From positions 1 through 50,678 of the forward strand of contig NZ_ATVS01000027.1 of NCBI RefSeq assembly GCF_000420845.1: a DNA stretch of 50,678 bases, written 5' to 3'. The stretch's first letter is position 1. Each line of letters begins with the position of its first letter. This document shows, piece after piece, positions 43,438 to 50,678 of this stretch. This DNA comes from Butyrivibrio sp. AE3009 (GTDB lineage Bacteria > Bacillota > Clostridia > Lachnospirales > Lachnospiraceae). The notes beneath the pieces were generated by a model. That model saw only the letters and a program-made list of their open reading frames with translations. It had not been told where the DNA came from and ran no database searches. A program made the translations under genes and the position numbers.

Positions 43438-44490
43438 ATGATAGTCAGTGTAATTATATTTTTGATCATATTCGGAGTACTGGTGGCTTCCCATGAATTC
43501 GGCCATTTCATTGTGGCCAAGTCCGGAGGCATAAGAGTAAAAGAGTTTTTTATCGGAATGGGCCCCACAATTTTCAAGAAACAAAAGGGCGATACATTAT
43601 ACAGCTTGAAGCTCCTTCCCATCGGTGGCGCCTGCGTCTTTGACGGTATGGACCCTGTGGAGGAGGAAAAAGAGGGACTGGATGAGCATGCCTTCAGGAA
43701 TGCACCTGTGTGGAGAAGAATAGCCACACTTTTTGCAGGACCCTTTGCCAACTTTTTGATTGCATATATACTGGCAGTATTTCTTGTGAGTTTTTCTACC
43801 TGGGATTTTCCTGTCATCAACAAGATGACCGAAGATTCTGCGGCAGCTGAGGCCGGAATGCAGGTTGGAGATAAGTTCATATCTGTGGATGGAGAGAAGG
43901 TCTATATGGCCGGAGAGGTTACTCTTATTTCCCAGTTCGCAGAGGGAAGCCCCATGGAGATTGTCTATGAGAGAGACGGAGAGAGGCATACAACAACGCT
44001 TCTTCCCAAGTACAGCGATCAGGACAAGAGATATTATATGGGAATCTATCTTGGCGAATACGAGAGGGTCAAGGGCCCTGCTGCTCTTAAATATGCCTGG
44101 TATCAGGTTCGCTATTATTTCAAGACAACCTACAGAAGCCTTGCTCTTTTGGTAAAGGGCAAGCTCTCCAAGGACGATGTATCAGGTCCTGTGGGAATGG
44201 TCAAAATGGTGGATGATACCTATGAAGAGGTCAAGCCCTATGGCCTGTCAGCTGTAATTCTTACTATGCTGTCACTTACAGTTCTTTTGTCTGTGAATCT
44301 GGGAGTGATGAATCTGTTACCTATACCGGCGCTGGACGGCGGACGACTTGTATTCCAGTTTATCGAAGTGATCTTCGGCAAGCCCGTTCCTCCTGAGAAA
44401 GAGGGTTTTGTACACATGATCGGAATGGTGGCACTCTTTGGATTAATGGTGTTCATATTATTCAATGATATTACAAAGTTCACTAGGTAG
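43438..44490 (+). CDS. rseP: RseP-type site-2 intramembrane metalloprotease
   Basis: This 350-residue membrane protease cleaves transmembrane substrates such as anti-sigma factors. The zinc site HEFGH (residues 19-23) lies in the first membrane segment and the third ligand in NLLPIPALDGGRL near the C-terminus. A PDZ domain (about 125-205, with AAAEAGMQVGDKFISVDGEKV) sits between. The start ATG is 16 bp after dxr with an AGGAG site. Its substrate here is unknown; no sigma or anti-sigma gene is nearby. Confidence 0.94.
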   Translation: MIVSVIIFLIIFGVLVASHEFGHFIVAKSGGIRVKEFFIGMGPTIFKKQKGDTLYSLKLLPIGGACVFDGMDPVEEEKEGLDEHAFRNAPVWRRIATLFAGPFANFLIAYILAVFLVSFSTWDFPVINKMTEDSAAAEAGMQVGDKFISVDGEKVYMAGEVTLISQFAEGSPMEIVYERDGERHTTTLLPKYSDQDKRYYMGIYLGEYERVKGPAALKYAWYQVRYYFKTTYRSLALLVKGKLSKDDVSGPVGMVKMVDDTYEEVKPYGLSAVILTMLSLTVLLSVNLGVMNLLPIPALDGGRLVFQFIEVIFGKPVPPEKEGFVHMIGMVALFGLMVFILFNDITKFTR

Positions 44491-44557
44491 GGATTGCGAG
44501 AGCTGCGAAACAGCGAAGAAATCCCGTTCTACCTTGTGTTGTGAAAAGGAGGCCGAT

Positions 44558-45613
44558 ATGGCATACAGAGATAACACTAAGGTTGTACATATAGGAGACA
44601 GGGTAATAGGCGGAGGTAATCCGATCCTTATCCAGTCCATGACCAATACAAGAACAGAGGATGTGAAGGCAACTGTGGAGCAGATCCACCGCCTTGAGGC
44701 CGCAGGCTGCGATATTATCAGATGCACCTGCCCCACAGAAGAGGCTGCCCGGGCTATCGGAGAGATCAGGAAGCAGATAAGCATTCCCCTTGTTGCAGAT
44801 ATTCATTTTGACTACAAGATGGCTATTGCGGCAATGGAGAACGGCGCCGACAAGATCAGGATCAACCCCGGAAACATCGGTTCAAAAGAGCGCATAGCTG
44901 CCGTTGTATCCTGTGCAAAAGAAAGAAATATCCCCATCAGAGTCGGGGTTAACAGCGGATCTCTGGAAAAGGACCTTGTAGAGAAATATCACGGAGTAAC
45001 CGCTGAGGGACTGGTGGAGAGTGCTATTGATAAGATCGGAATCATAGAGGATCTTGGCTATGACAACATGGTGGTAAGTATCAAGTCCTCTAATGTTATG
45101 CTCTGCGTCAAGGCCCACGAGCTTCTTGCCAAGCAGTGCAGCTATCCGCTTCATGTTGGAATCACTGAGGCAGGCACTGTCTATGGAGGAAACATTAAGT
45201 CTTCAGTAGGACTTGGAATTATTCTGAATGAAGGTATCGGTGATACCATCAGAGTATCCCTGTCGGGAGATCCTGTTGAGGAGATCAAGACAGCCAAGAT
45301 GATTCTCAGAACCCTTGATATCCGTAAGGGCGGAATCGAGGTTATCGCTTGTCCTACCTGTGGCAGAACCCGTATTGATCTGATCGGACTTGCCAATAAG
45401 GTTGAGACTCTTGTTCAGAACTACGACCTTAACATCAAGGTTGCGGTTATGGGCTGCGCAGTAAACGGCCCGGGTGAAGCCAAGGAAGCGGATATAGGAA
45501 TTGCAGGCGGAGACGGAGAGGGACTTCTTATCAAACATGGTGAGATCATAAGGAAGATTCCCGAGGATCAGCTTCTTAGCGTACTTAAGGAAGAGCTGGA
45601 CAATTACCGTTAA
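44558..45613 (+). CDS. ispG: 4-hydroxy-3-methylbut-2-enyl diphosphate synthase (flavodoxin type)
   Basis: This 351-residue [4Fe-4S] enzyme makes HMBPP from MEcPP in the non-mevalonate pathway. Motifs are the N-terminal QSMTNTRTEDV, VADIHFDYKMA, RINPGNIG, and cluster cysteines in IACPTCGRTRID and MGCAVNGPGEAKEADIG. ATG 44558 has AAAAGGAGG 5 nt upstream. A longer reading from 44465 would overlap rseP and has no support. It completes the second MEP gene of this cluster and is followed after 15 bp by polC. Confidence 0.96.
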   Translation: MAYRDNTKVVHIGDRVIGGGNPILIQSMTNTRTEDVKATVEQIHRLEAAGCDIIRCTCPTEEAARAIGEIRKQISIPLVADIHFDYKMAIAAMENGADKIRINPGNIGSKERIAAVVSCAKERNIPIRVGVNSGSLEKDLVEKYHGVTAEGLVESAIDKIGIIEDLGYDNMVVSIKSSNVMLCVKAHELLAKQCSYPLHVGITEAGTVYGGNIKSSVGLGIILNEGIGDTIRVSLSGDPVEEIKTAKMILRTLDIRKGGIEVIACPTCGRTRIDLIGLANKVETLVQNYDLNIKVAVMGCAVNGPGEAKEADIGIAGGDGEGLLIKHGEIIRKIPEDQLLSVLKEELDNYR

Positions 45614-45628
45614 GATTTGGAGTAAGGT

Positions 45629-48600
45629 ATGTCAAAAGATTTTTTTGAGGTATTCCCTGCGCTGACTCTTGATGCCCACACAAGGGAGATCATGGAGCAG
45701 ACTGTGGTGGAGAAGGTGTCCACCACCAGGAAGCAGGATATTATTAGGATATATATTTCAAGTACCAGGCTTATCGATAAGGCCGACATTATTAAGACGG
45801 AAAACGGCATCAAGAAACAGCTTTTTGCCGGACAGGACGTGGTGATCAAGATCTACGAGAAGTTTTCACTGTCGGCTCAGTATACTCCCGAGAACCTGCT
45901 TGATATCTATAGAGAGAGCATTGAGGCAGAATTAAAAGACTATGACCATATGGAATATAGTCTTTTTCGTTCTGCCAATTTTTTGTACCCGGATCAGGAT
46001 AATCTCATAATCCAGCTGGAAGACAGTGTTGTTGGACAGAAGAAAGCTCCTGACCTTATCAGGGTTTTATCCAAGATAATCAACGAAAGATGCGGCCTTG
46101 AAGTGGCTATTTCTCCGGAATTTGTCAAGGTAGAGAAGGAGAATTCCGAGCCCGATTATTCCGGTGAATCCGCCAAGATGGCCAGGAGACTCGAAGCAGT
46201 GGAAGCAGCTGCTGAGGAGAAGAAGAGACTCAAAGAGGAAAAGGCTGCTCAGAAGGCTTCAGGCAGTGCAGGCGCTGCTGCAGGTCCTTCCGAAAGCAAG
46301 GCGCCTAATGCCGATAATGCAGAGGGTGGAGAAGCCAAGCCTTCCTTCAAGGGCAAGTGGGCCGGCAAGAAGGGTGACTTTGGTGGTAGCTATAAGAGAT
46401 CCGATAACCCTGACGTTATTTTCGGAAGAGATTTTGAAGAAGAGGCAATGAAGCTGGTGGATCTCGTGGGCGAACTTGGTGAAGTTGTTGTTCACGGACA
46501 GATCACAGCCTTTGACAAGAGAGATATCAGGAATGAGAAGAGCATTCTCATTTTTGACATAACGGATTTTACAGATTCCATCACGGTCAAGATGTTTGTT
46601 AAGACTGAGGATGTTCCTGAGATCTGTAAGGATATCAAGCCCGGAGCCTTTATCAAGGTTAAGGGTATTGCTGCTGTGGACAAATTTGACCATGAGCTGT
46701 CGATTCAGTCTGTGGCAGGAGTTAAGAAGATTCCCGACTTTACAACAAAGCGTGTGGACAGGGCTGAAGTTAAGCGTGTTGAGCTTCACTGTCACACCAA
46801 GATGAGTGATATGGACGGGGTTTCCGAGGTTAAGAACATCGTCAAGCAGGCCTATAAATGGGGAATGCCGGGAATTGCCATCACAGACCACGGCGTTGTT
46901 CAGGCGCTTACCGATGCCAACCATGTATGGGAGGATCTCTACGGAGCTGAGAAGAAGAGAAGGAAAGAAGCCGGCGAGCCTCCGATTGACAGACAGGATT
47001 TCTTTAAGCTGATCCTGGGTGTTGAGGCCTATCTGGTAGATGACCTCAAGGAAATTGTTGTAAATGACAAGGGGCAGCCACTGGATGATACTACCTTTGT
47101 TGTATTTGATATTGAGACCACAGGTTTTTCGCCTATTAAGAACAGAATTATCGAGATTGGCGCCGTTAAGATAAGAAACGGTGAGATCATTGACAGGTTC
47201 TCGGAGTTTATTAATCCTCAGGTGCCGATTCCCTATAGGATTGAGAAGCTGACCAGCATCAACGACGATATGGTTATGGATGCACCCACAAGGGAGGTTA
47301 TTATCCCTCAGTTTGTGGAGTTCTGTAAGGATGCGGTACTGGTAGGTCATAACGTCAACTTTGATATCAGCTTCATCAACCAGAACTGTAAGGATTTGGG
47401 AATTGATGTAGACTATACCACCGTTGATACCATGTGGCTTGCAAGATACTTTTTCCCTCTTCAGGCCAAGCATACTCTGGATGCGGTAGCCAAGACCCTT
47501 AATGTAGTTCTTGATCACCACCACAGAGCGGTGGATGATGCGGAATGTACGGCGCTGATATTCAATAAGTTTGTGCCAATGCTCAAGGAGCAGAAGGCAG
47601 TTAATCTTACCGATGTGAATATCCTCGGTAAGCCCACACCCGAGATGATAAGACATCTTCGCCCCAATCACTGTATTATTCTGGCCAAGAATACATTGGG
47701 AAGGGTTAATCTCTATACCCTAGTAAGTAAGTCTCACGTAGACTACTTCAGAAGATTCCCTCTTATTCCAAAGAGCGAACTTATCAAACACAGAGAGGGA
47801 CTTATTATCGGAAGTGCCTGCTGCGCAGGAGAATTGTACGGCGCTGTTGTTGAGGGACGAGCTCCCGAAGAGATCGCAAGGCTTGTGGATTTCTATGATT
47901 ATCTGGAGATTCAACCCGTCGCCAACAACCACTTTATGGTGGATAACGAGAAATATGAAGACATTAACTCCGATGATGACATCAGAGCGATAAATAAAGA
48001 GATAGTAAGGCTTGGAGAACAGTTTAACAAGCCTGTTGTTGCTACCTGCGACGCCCATTTCCTTAACCCTGAGGATGAAATATACAGAACCATTATCATG
48101 GCGGGAAAAGGTATGGACGAGGAGGAACCTGCACCTTTGTACCTTAGGACCACAGAGGAAATGATGCAGGAGTTTGACTACCTGGGCGGTGACAAGGCCA
48201 AGGAGATAGTAATTGATAACACCAGGAAGATTCTGGATATGTGTGATTCCATTTCTCCGGTTCGTCCTGACAAGTGCGCTCCCGTCATTGAGAACAGTGA
48301 CGAGATCCTCACCAAGATCTGCTACGACAAGGCTCATGAGATCTATGGTGAAGAGCTTCCCGAGATAGTTAAGGAGCGTCTTGAAAGAGAGCTTAATTCA
48401 ATTATCAAGAACGGTTTCGCAGTTATGTACATCATTGCCCAGAAGCTGGTTTGGAAGTCCAACGAGGACGGGTATCTGGTAGGCTCCCGTGGTTCTGTAG
48501 GATCTTCTTTTGTTGCTTTCACTTCCGGTATTACGGAAGTTAACTCTCTGGCGCCTCACTATGTTTGCCCCAAGTGTAAGTATTCCGATTTTGAATCGGA

Positions 48601-50197
48601 AGAAGTATTGGCCTTCGGAGGTAATTCCGGATGTGATATGCCGGATAAGAGATGCCCCAAGTGCGGACATATGATGAACAAGGACGGATTTGATATTCCT
48701 TTCGAGACCTTCCTTGGATTCAAGGGAGACAAGGAGCCTGATATCGACCTTAACTTCTCCGGTGAGTATCAGTCCAAGGCCCACAAGTATACTGAGGTTA
48801 TTTTCGGCTACGGTCAGACCTTCAGAGCCGGAACCATAGCATCTCTGGCTGATAAGACTGCCTACGGCTTTGTAAAAAAATATTTTGACTCCATAGGAAG
48901 CAGTAAGAGAAAGAGTGAGATCAACAGAATAGTTCAGGGCTGCACCGGAATCCGCCGCGGAACCGGCCAGCACCCCGGTGGTATCATAGTTCTTCCGGTG
49001 GGAGAGGACATCAATTCCTTCTGCCCTGTGCAGCATCCTGCCAACGATATGACTACCGCTACAATTACAACTCATTATGACTATCACTCCATCGATCATA
49101 ACCTTTTGAAGCTCGATATTCTCGGACACGATGATCCGACAATGATAAGATTCCTTCAGGATTGTACCGGTCTTGATCCCAAGCTGGTGCCTCTTGATGA
49201 CAAGAATGTTATGAGCCTTTTCATGAACACAACGGCTCTTAATATTTCACCTGAGCAGATTGGTGGAACAAAGCTTGGATGTCTGGGACTTCCCGAGTTT
49301 GGTACTGACTTCGCTATGCAGATGGTTATTGATGCCAAGCCCTCATCCTTGTCCCACCTTATCAGGATTTCAGGTCTTTCCCACGGTACGGACGTATGGC
49401 TTGGCAATGCTCAGACCCTTATCCAGGAAGGTAAGGCCACCATCGATACCTGTATCTGTTGTCGTGACGATATTATGATCTATCTGATCCAGAAGGGACT
49501 GGATAAATCCGAGTCCTTCAAGATCATGGAGGCAGTGCGTAAGGGTAAGGTTGCCGGTGGTAAGGAGAAGAACTGGCCCGATTGGAAAAAAGACATGATA
49601 GACCACGGCGTTCCCGACTGGTATATCTGGTCCTGCGAGAAGATCAAGTACATGTTCCCCAAGGCCCATGCTGCGGCCTACGTTATGATGGCTTGGAGAA
49701 TCGCATATTTCAAGGCTTATATACCTCAGGCCTTCTATGCAGCCTGGTTCAGCATAAGAGCCAAGGCCTTCAACTATGAGCATATGTGCCAGGGAGAGAA
49801 CCATCTTCATGCCATTATGAGGGACTATCAGAACAGAAAGGACGAACTGTCCAACACCGAGCAGGCAGAGTACGGTGATATGAGACTGGTTGAGGAGATG
49901 TATGAGAGAGGAATAGAATTCCTGCCCATAGATATCTTCAAGGTTAAGTCCAGAGAGTTCCAGGTAATAGGCGACAAGATCATGCCTGCCCTTAACAGTA
50001 TCGGAGGCATGGGAGAGAAGGCTGCGGATCAGATCGTGGAGGCAGCCAAGGACGGACCATTCCTGTCCAAGGATGACTTCCGTCAGAGAACCAAATGTCC
50101 TCAGGGCGTAATCGACAAGATGGCGGAGATGGGACTTCTGGGAGATATTCCGGACTCCAACCAGATCAGTTTGTTTGATCTTATGCGGGCTCAGTAA
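45629..50197 (+). CDS. polC: DNA polymerase III alpha subunit, PolC type
   Basis: This 1522-residue polymerase is the replicative enzyme of low-GC Gram-positives, with built-in proofreading. Order: N-terminal domain (1-240) with an Ala/Lys/Gly-rich linker; OB-fold (about 285-365); PHP domain starting at HCHTKMSDMDG (H387, H389), split by a DEDD exonuclease domain (FDIETTGFSP, D494 and E496); PHP remainder; then the polymerase core. The core has zinc-binding cysteines CPKC and CPKCGHMM around residue 975-1015 and the catalytic DIDLNFSGE (D1038, D1040). Late motifs include GQHPGGIIVLP and YMFPKAHAAAYVMMAW. Length is normal for PolC and no intein is present. The end is followed by A/T-rich sequence and two tRNA genes. 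Confidence 0.97.
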   Translation: MSKDFFEVFPALTLDAHTREIMEQTVVEKVSTTRKQDIIRIYISSTRLIDKADIIKTENGIKKQLFAGQDVVIKIYEKFSLSAQYTPENLLDIYRESIEAELKDYDHMEYSLFRSANFLYPDQDNLIIQLEDSVVGQKKAPDLIRVLSKIINERCGLEVAISPEFVKVEKENSEPDYSGESAKMARRLEAVEAAAEEKKRLKEEKAAQKASGSAGAAAGPSESKAPNADNAEGGEAKPSFKGKWAGKKGDFGGSYKRSDNPDVIFGRDFEEEAMKLVDLVGELGEVVVHGQITAFDKRDIRNEKSILIFDITDFTDSITVKMFVKTEDVPEICKDIKPGAFIKVKGIAAVDKFDHELSIQSVAGVKKIPDFTTKRVDRAEVKRVELHCHTKMSDMDGVSEVKNIVKQAYKWGMPGIAITDHGVVQALTDANHVWEDLYGAEKKRRKEAGEPPIDRQDFFKLILGVEAYLVDDLKEIVVNDKGQPLDDTTFVVFDIETTGFSPIKNRIIEIGAVKIRNGEIIDRFSEFINPQVPIPYRIEKLTSINDDMVMDAPTREVIIPQFVEFCKDAVLVGHNVNFDISFINQNCKDLGIDVDYTTVDTMWLARYFFPLQAKHTLDAVAKTLNVVLDHHHRAVDDAECTALIFNKFVPMLKEQKAVNLTDVNILGKPTPEMIRHLRPNHCIILAKNTLGRVNLYTLVSKSHVDYFRRFPLIPKSELIKHREGLIIGSACCAGELYGAVVEGRAPEEIARLVDFYDYLEIQPVANNHFMVDNEKYEDINSDDDIRAINKEIVRLGEQFNKPVVATCDAHFLNPEDEIYRTIIMAGKGMDEEEPAPLYLRTTEEMMQEFDYLGGDKAKEIVIDNTRKILDMCDSISPVRPDKCAPVIENSDEILTKICYDKAHEIYGEELPEIVKERLERELNSIIKNGFAVMYIIAQKLVWKSNEDGYLVGSRGSVGSSFVAFTSGITEVNSLAPHYVCPKCKYSDFESEEVLAFGGNSGCDMPDKRCPKCGHMMNKDGFDIPFETFLGFKGDKEPDIDLNFSGEYQSKAHKYTEVIFGYGQTFRAGTIASLADKTAYGFVKKYFDSIGSSKRKSEINRIVQGCTGIRRGTGQHPGGIIVLPVGEDINSFCPVQHPANDMTTATITTHYDYHSIDHNLLKLDILGHDDPTMIRFLQDCTGLDPKLVPLDDKNVMSLFMNTTALNISPEQIGGTKLGCLGLPEFGTDFAMQMVIDAKPSSLSHLIRISGLSHGTDVWLGNAQTLIQEGKATIDTCICCRDDIMIYLIQKGLDKSESFKIMEAVRKGKVAGGKEKNWPDWKKDMIDHGVPDWYIWSCEKIKYMFPKAHAAAYVMMAWRIAYFKAYIPQAFYAAWFSIRAKAFNYEHMCQGENHLHAIMRDYQNRKDELSNTEQAEYGDMRLVEEMYERGIEFLPIDIFKVKSREFQVIGDKIMPALNSIGGMGEKAADQIVEAAKDGPFLSKDDFRQRTKCPQGVIDKMAEMGLLGDIPDSNQISLFDLMRAQ

Positions 50198-50235
50198 GAA
50201 AAAATAAAAAAATTGAATTTTTTTCAAAAAAGTAC

Positions 50236-50264
50236 TTGCAATAATTCCGGATATGTAATATTAT
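50236..50264 (+). promoter_or_regulatory. Promoter of first tRNA-Glu
   Basis: TTGCAA at 50236-50241 and TATTAT at 50259-50264 are 17 bp apart. A 5' leader hairpin (TGCTGC pairing with GCAGCA, 50274-50291) would start the transcript. Confidence 0.65.
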
Positions 50265-50298
50265 AATCGAGTTGCTGCTGACATGCAGCACTTGATAA

Positions 50299-50370
50299 GC
50301 CTCGTTGGTCAAGCGGTTAAGACGCTGCCCTCTCACGGCAGAATCAGCGGTTCGATTCCGCTACGAGGTA
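50299..50370 (+). tRNA. tRNA-Glu (anticodon CTC)
   Basis: The 72-nt cloverleaf has acceptor arms GCCTCGT/ACGAGGT (one G-U pair), discriminator A, the D-arm region with TGGTCAAGCGGTTAAGAC, the anticodon stem CTGCC/GGCAG with loop CTCTCAC (anticodon CTC), and the T-arm with GGTTCGATTCC. CCA is not encoded. It reads GAG. An identical copy lies 94 bp downstream. Confidence 0.96.
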
Positions 50371-50403
50371 TTCTCAAGAGAGAAGAACTGTTTTAAAAAG
50401 TAC

Positions 50404-50432
50404 TTGCAATTTCTTCACTCATGAGATAATAT
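50404..50432 (+). promoter_or_regulatory. Promoter of second tRNA-Glu
   Basis: TTGCAA (50404-50409) and TAATAT (50427-50432) are 17 bp apart. AAAAAGTACTTGCAAT is shared with the first promoter. A leader hairpin GTCCACTTCAGTGGAC follows at 50439-50454. Confidence 0.65.
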
Positions 50433-50464
50433 AAACAAGTCCACTTCAGTGGACAATATACCGT

Positions 50465-50536
50465 GCCTCGTTGGTCAAGCGGTTAAGACGCTGCCCTCTC
50501 ACGGCAGAATCAGCGGTTCGATTCCGCTACGAGGTA
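50465..50536 (+). tRNA. tRNA-Glu (anticodon CTC), second copy
   Basis: This gene is identical over 72 nt to the tRNA at 50299-50370. It has its own promoter, leader hairpin and downstream terminator. Confidence 0.96.
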
Positions 50537-50566
50537 TTGAATGTTTTATAACAGCCCAACCCGATT

Positions 50567-50597
50567 TCCTAAGCCACTTTGGTTTAGGATTTTTTTT
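50567..50597 (+). terminator. Terminator after the tRNA pair
   Basis: CCTAAGCC pairs with GGTTTAGG (one G-T pair) around ACTTT, followed by eight Ts. The remaining 81 bases of the window show nothing I can assign. Confidence 0.88.
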
Positions 50598-50678
50598 GTC
50601 CATTTTTCTTTTCCCATTTAGTCATATCTACTAGGTTTTCACTTTTTGCCACGATCAGGGATACCGCAATATCTCCCG

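Noticed and set aside
46259..47671. Reverse-strand open frame of 470 codons opposite polC
   Set aside because: The forward frame is unmistakable PolC with its catalytic motifs. The reverse frame shows no domain and reflects codon bias.
50198..50235. Terminator after polC
   Set aside because: Only an A/T-only inverted repeat is present, too weak to call.

Overview
The window looks like chromosome of a Lachnospiraceae bacterium, most likely of the Butyrivibrio/Pseudobutyrivibrio group. This rests on the gene set: a permuted GH3 beta-glucosidase of the Butyrivibrio type, a cytoplasmic LacI-like sensor fused to GGDEF, DUF5107-TPR and DUF5722 proteins, many purine-rich Shine-Dalgarno sites, and the housekeeping run pyrH-frr-uppS-cdsA-dxr-rseP-ispG-polC in the order usual for Clostridia. 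Genus-level placement is inference. I see no prophage, CRISPR array or intact insertion sequence.

Layout. 1-3953: a large secreted Ig-like (Big_2) protein. 3954-4631: a gene-free gap with two terminators, a small repeat and an imperfect palindrome of about 410 bp. 4632-7902: an aspartate aminotransferase, a CinA-C amidohydrolase and a GltD-like flavoprotein. 8001-10349: a FeoA-FeoB fusion behind a Fur-box-like operator. 10470-17348: a carbohydrate locus with a permuted GH3, an AraC regulator whose stop codon interlocks with that of GH3, and a DUF5107-TPR protein. 17437-20946: a zinc ribbon-NERD-J-domain protein and a sugar-sensor diguanylate cyclase. 21147-25691: a secreted HExxH metalloprotease convergent with a VWA lipoprotein.

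25887-38298 is envelope-related: a YfhO-family membrane protein, an uncharacterised polytopic protein, QueT, an unknown protein, TruA, a secreted DUF5722 putative glycosidase, a GT39-like glycosyltransferase, a small secreted protein and a membrane-anchored polysaccharide deacetylase. 38328-50197 is the core operon: a bactofilin followed by UMP kinase, ribosome recycling factor, undecaprenyl diphosphate synthase, CDP-diglyceride synthase, DXP reductoisomerase, site-2 protease, IspG and PolC. The MEP enzymes (Dxr, IspG) supply isoprenoid precursors to UppS, CdsA makes phospholipid precursor, and bactofilin and the deacetylase act in the envelope, so the block joins cell-wall and membrane synthesis to translation and replication. 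Two identical tRNA-Glu(CTC) genes, each with its own promoter, close the window.

The most unusual items are a modular family of GGGGACGGTT palindromes at four intergenic sites that share exact 32-33 nt blocks, the 410-bp palindrome, an overlapping bidirectional promoter that appears to make a leaderless mRNA on one side, a terminator embedded in the antisense gene queT, a possible internal start inside the bactofilin gene, and the NERD-J fusion. Functions come from recognised motifs in the translations; no database search was run.
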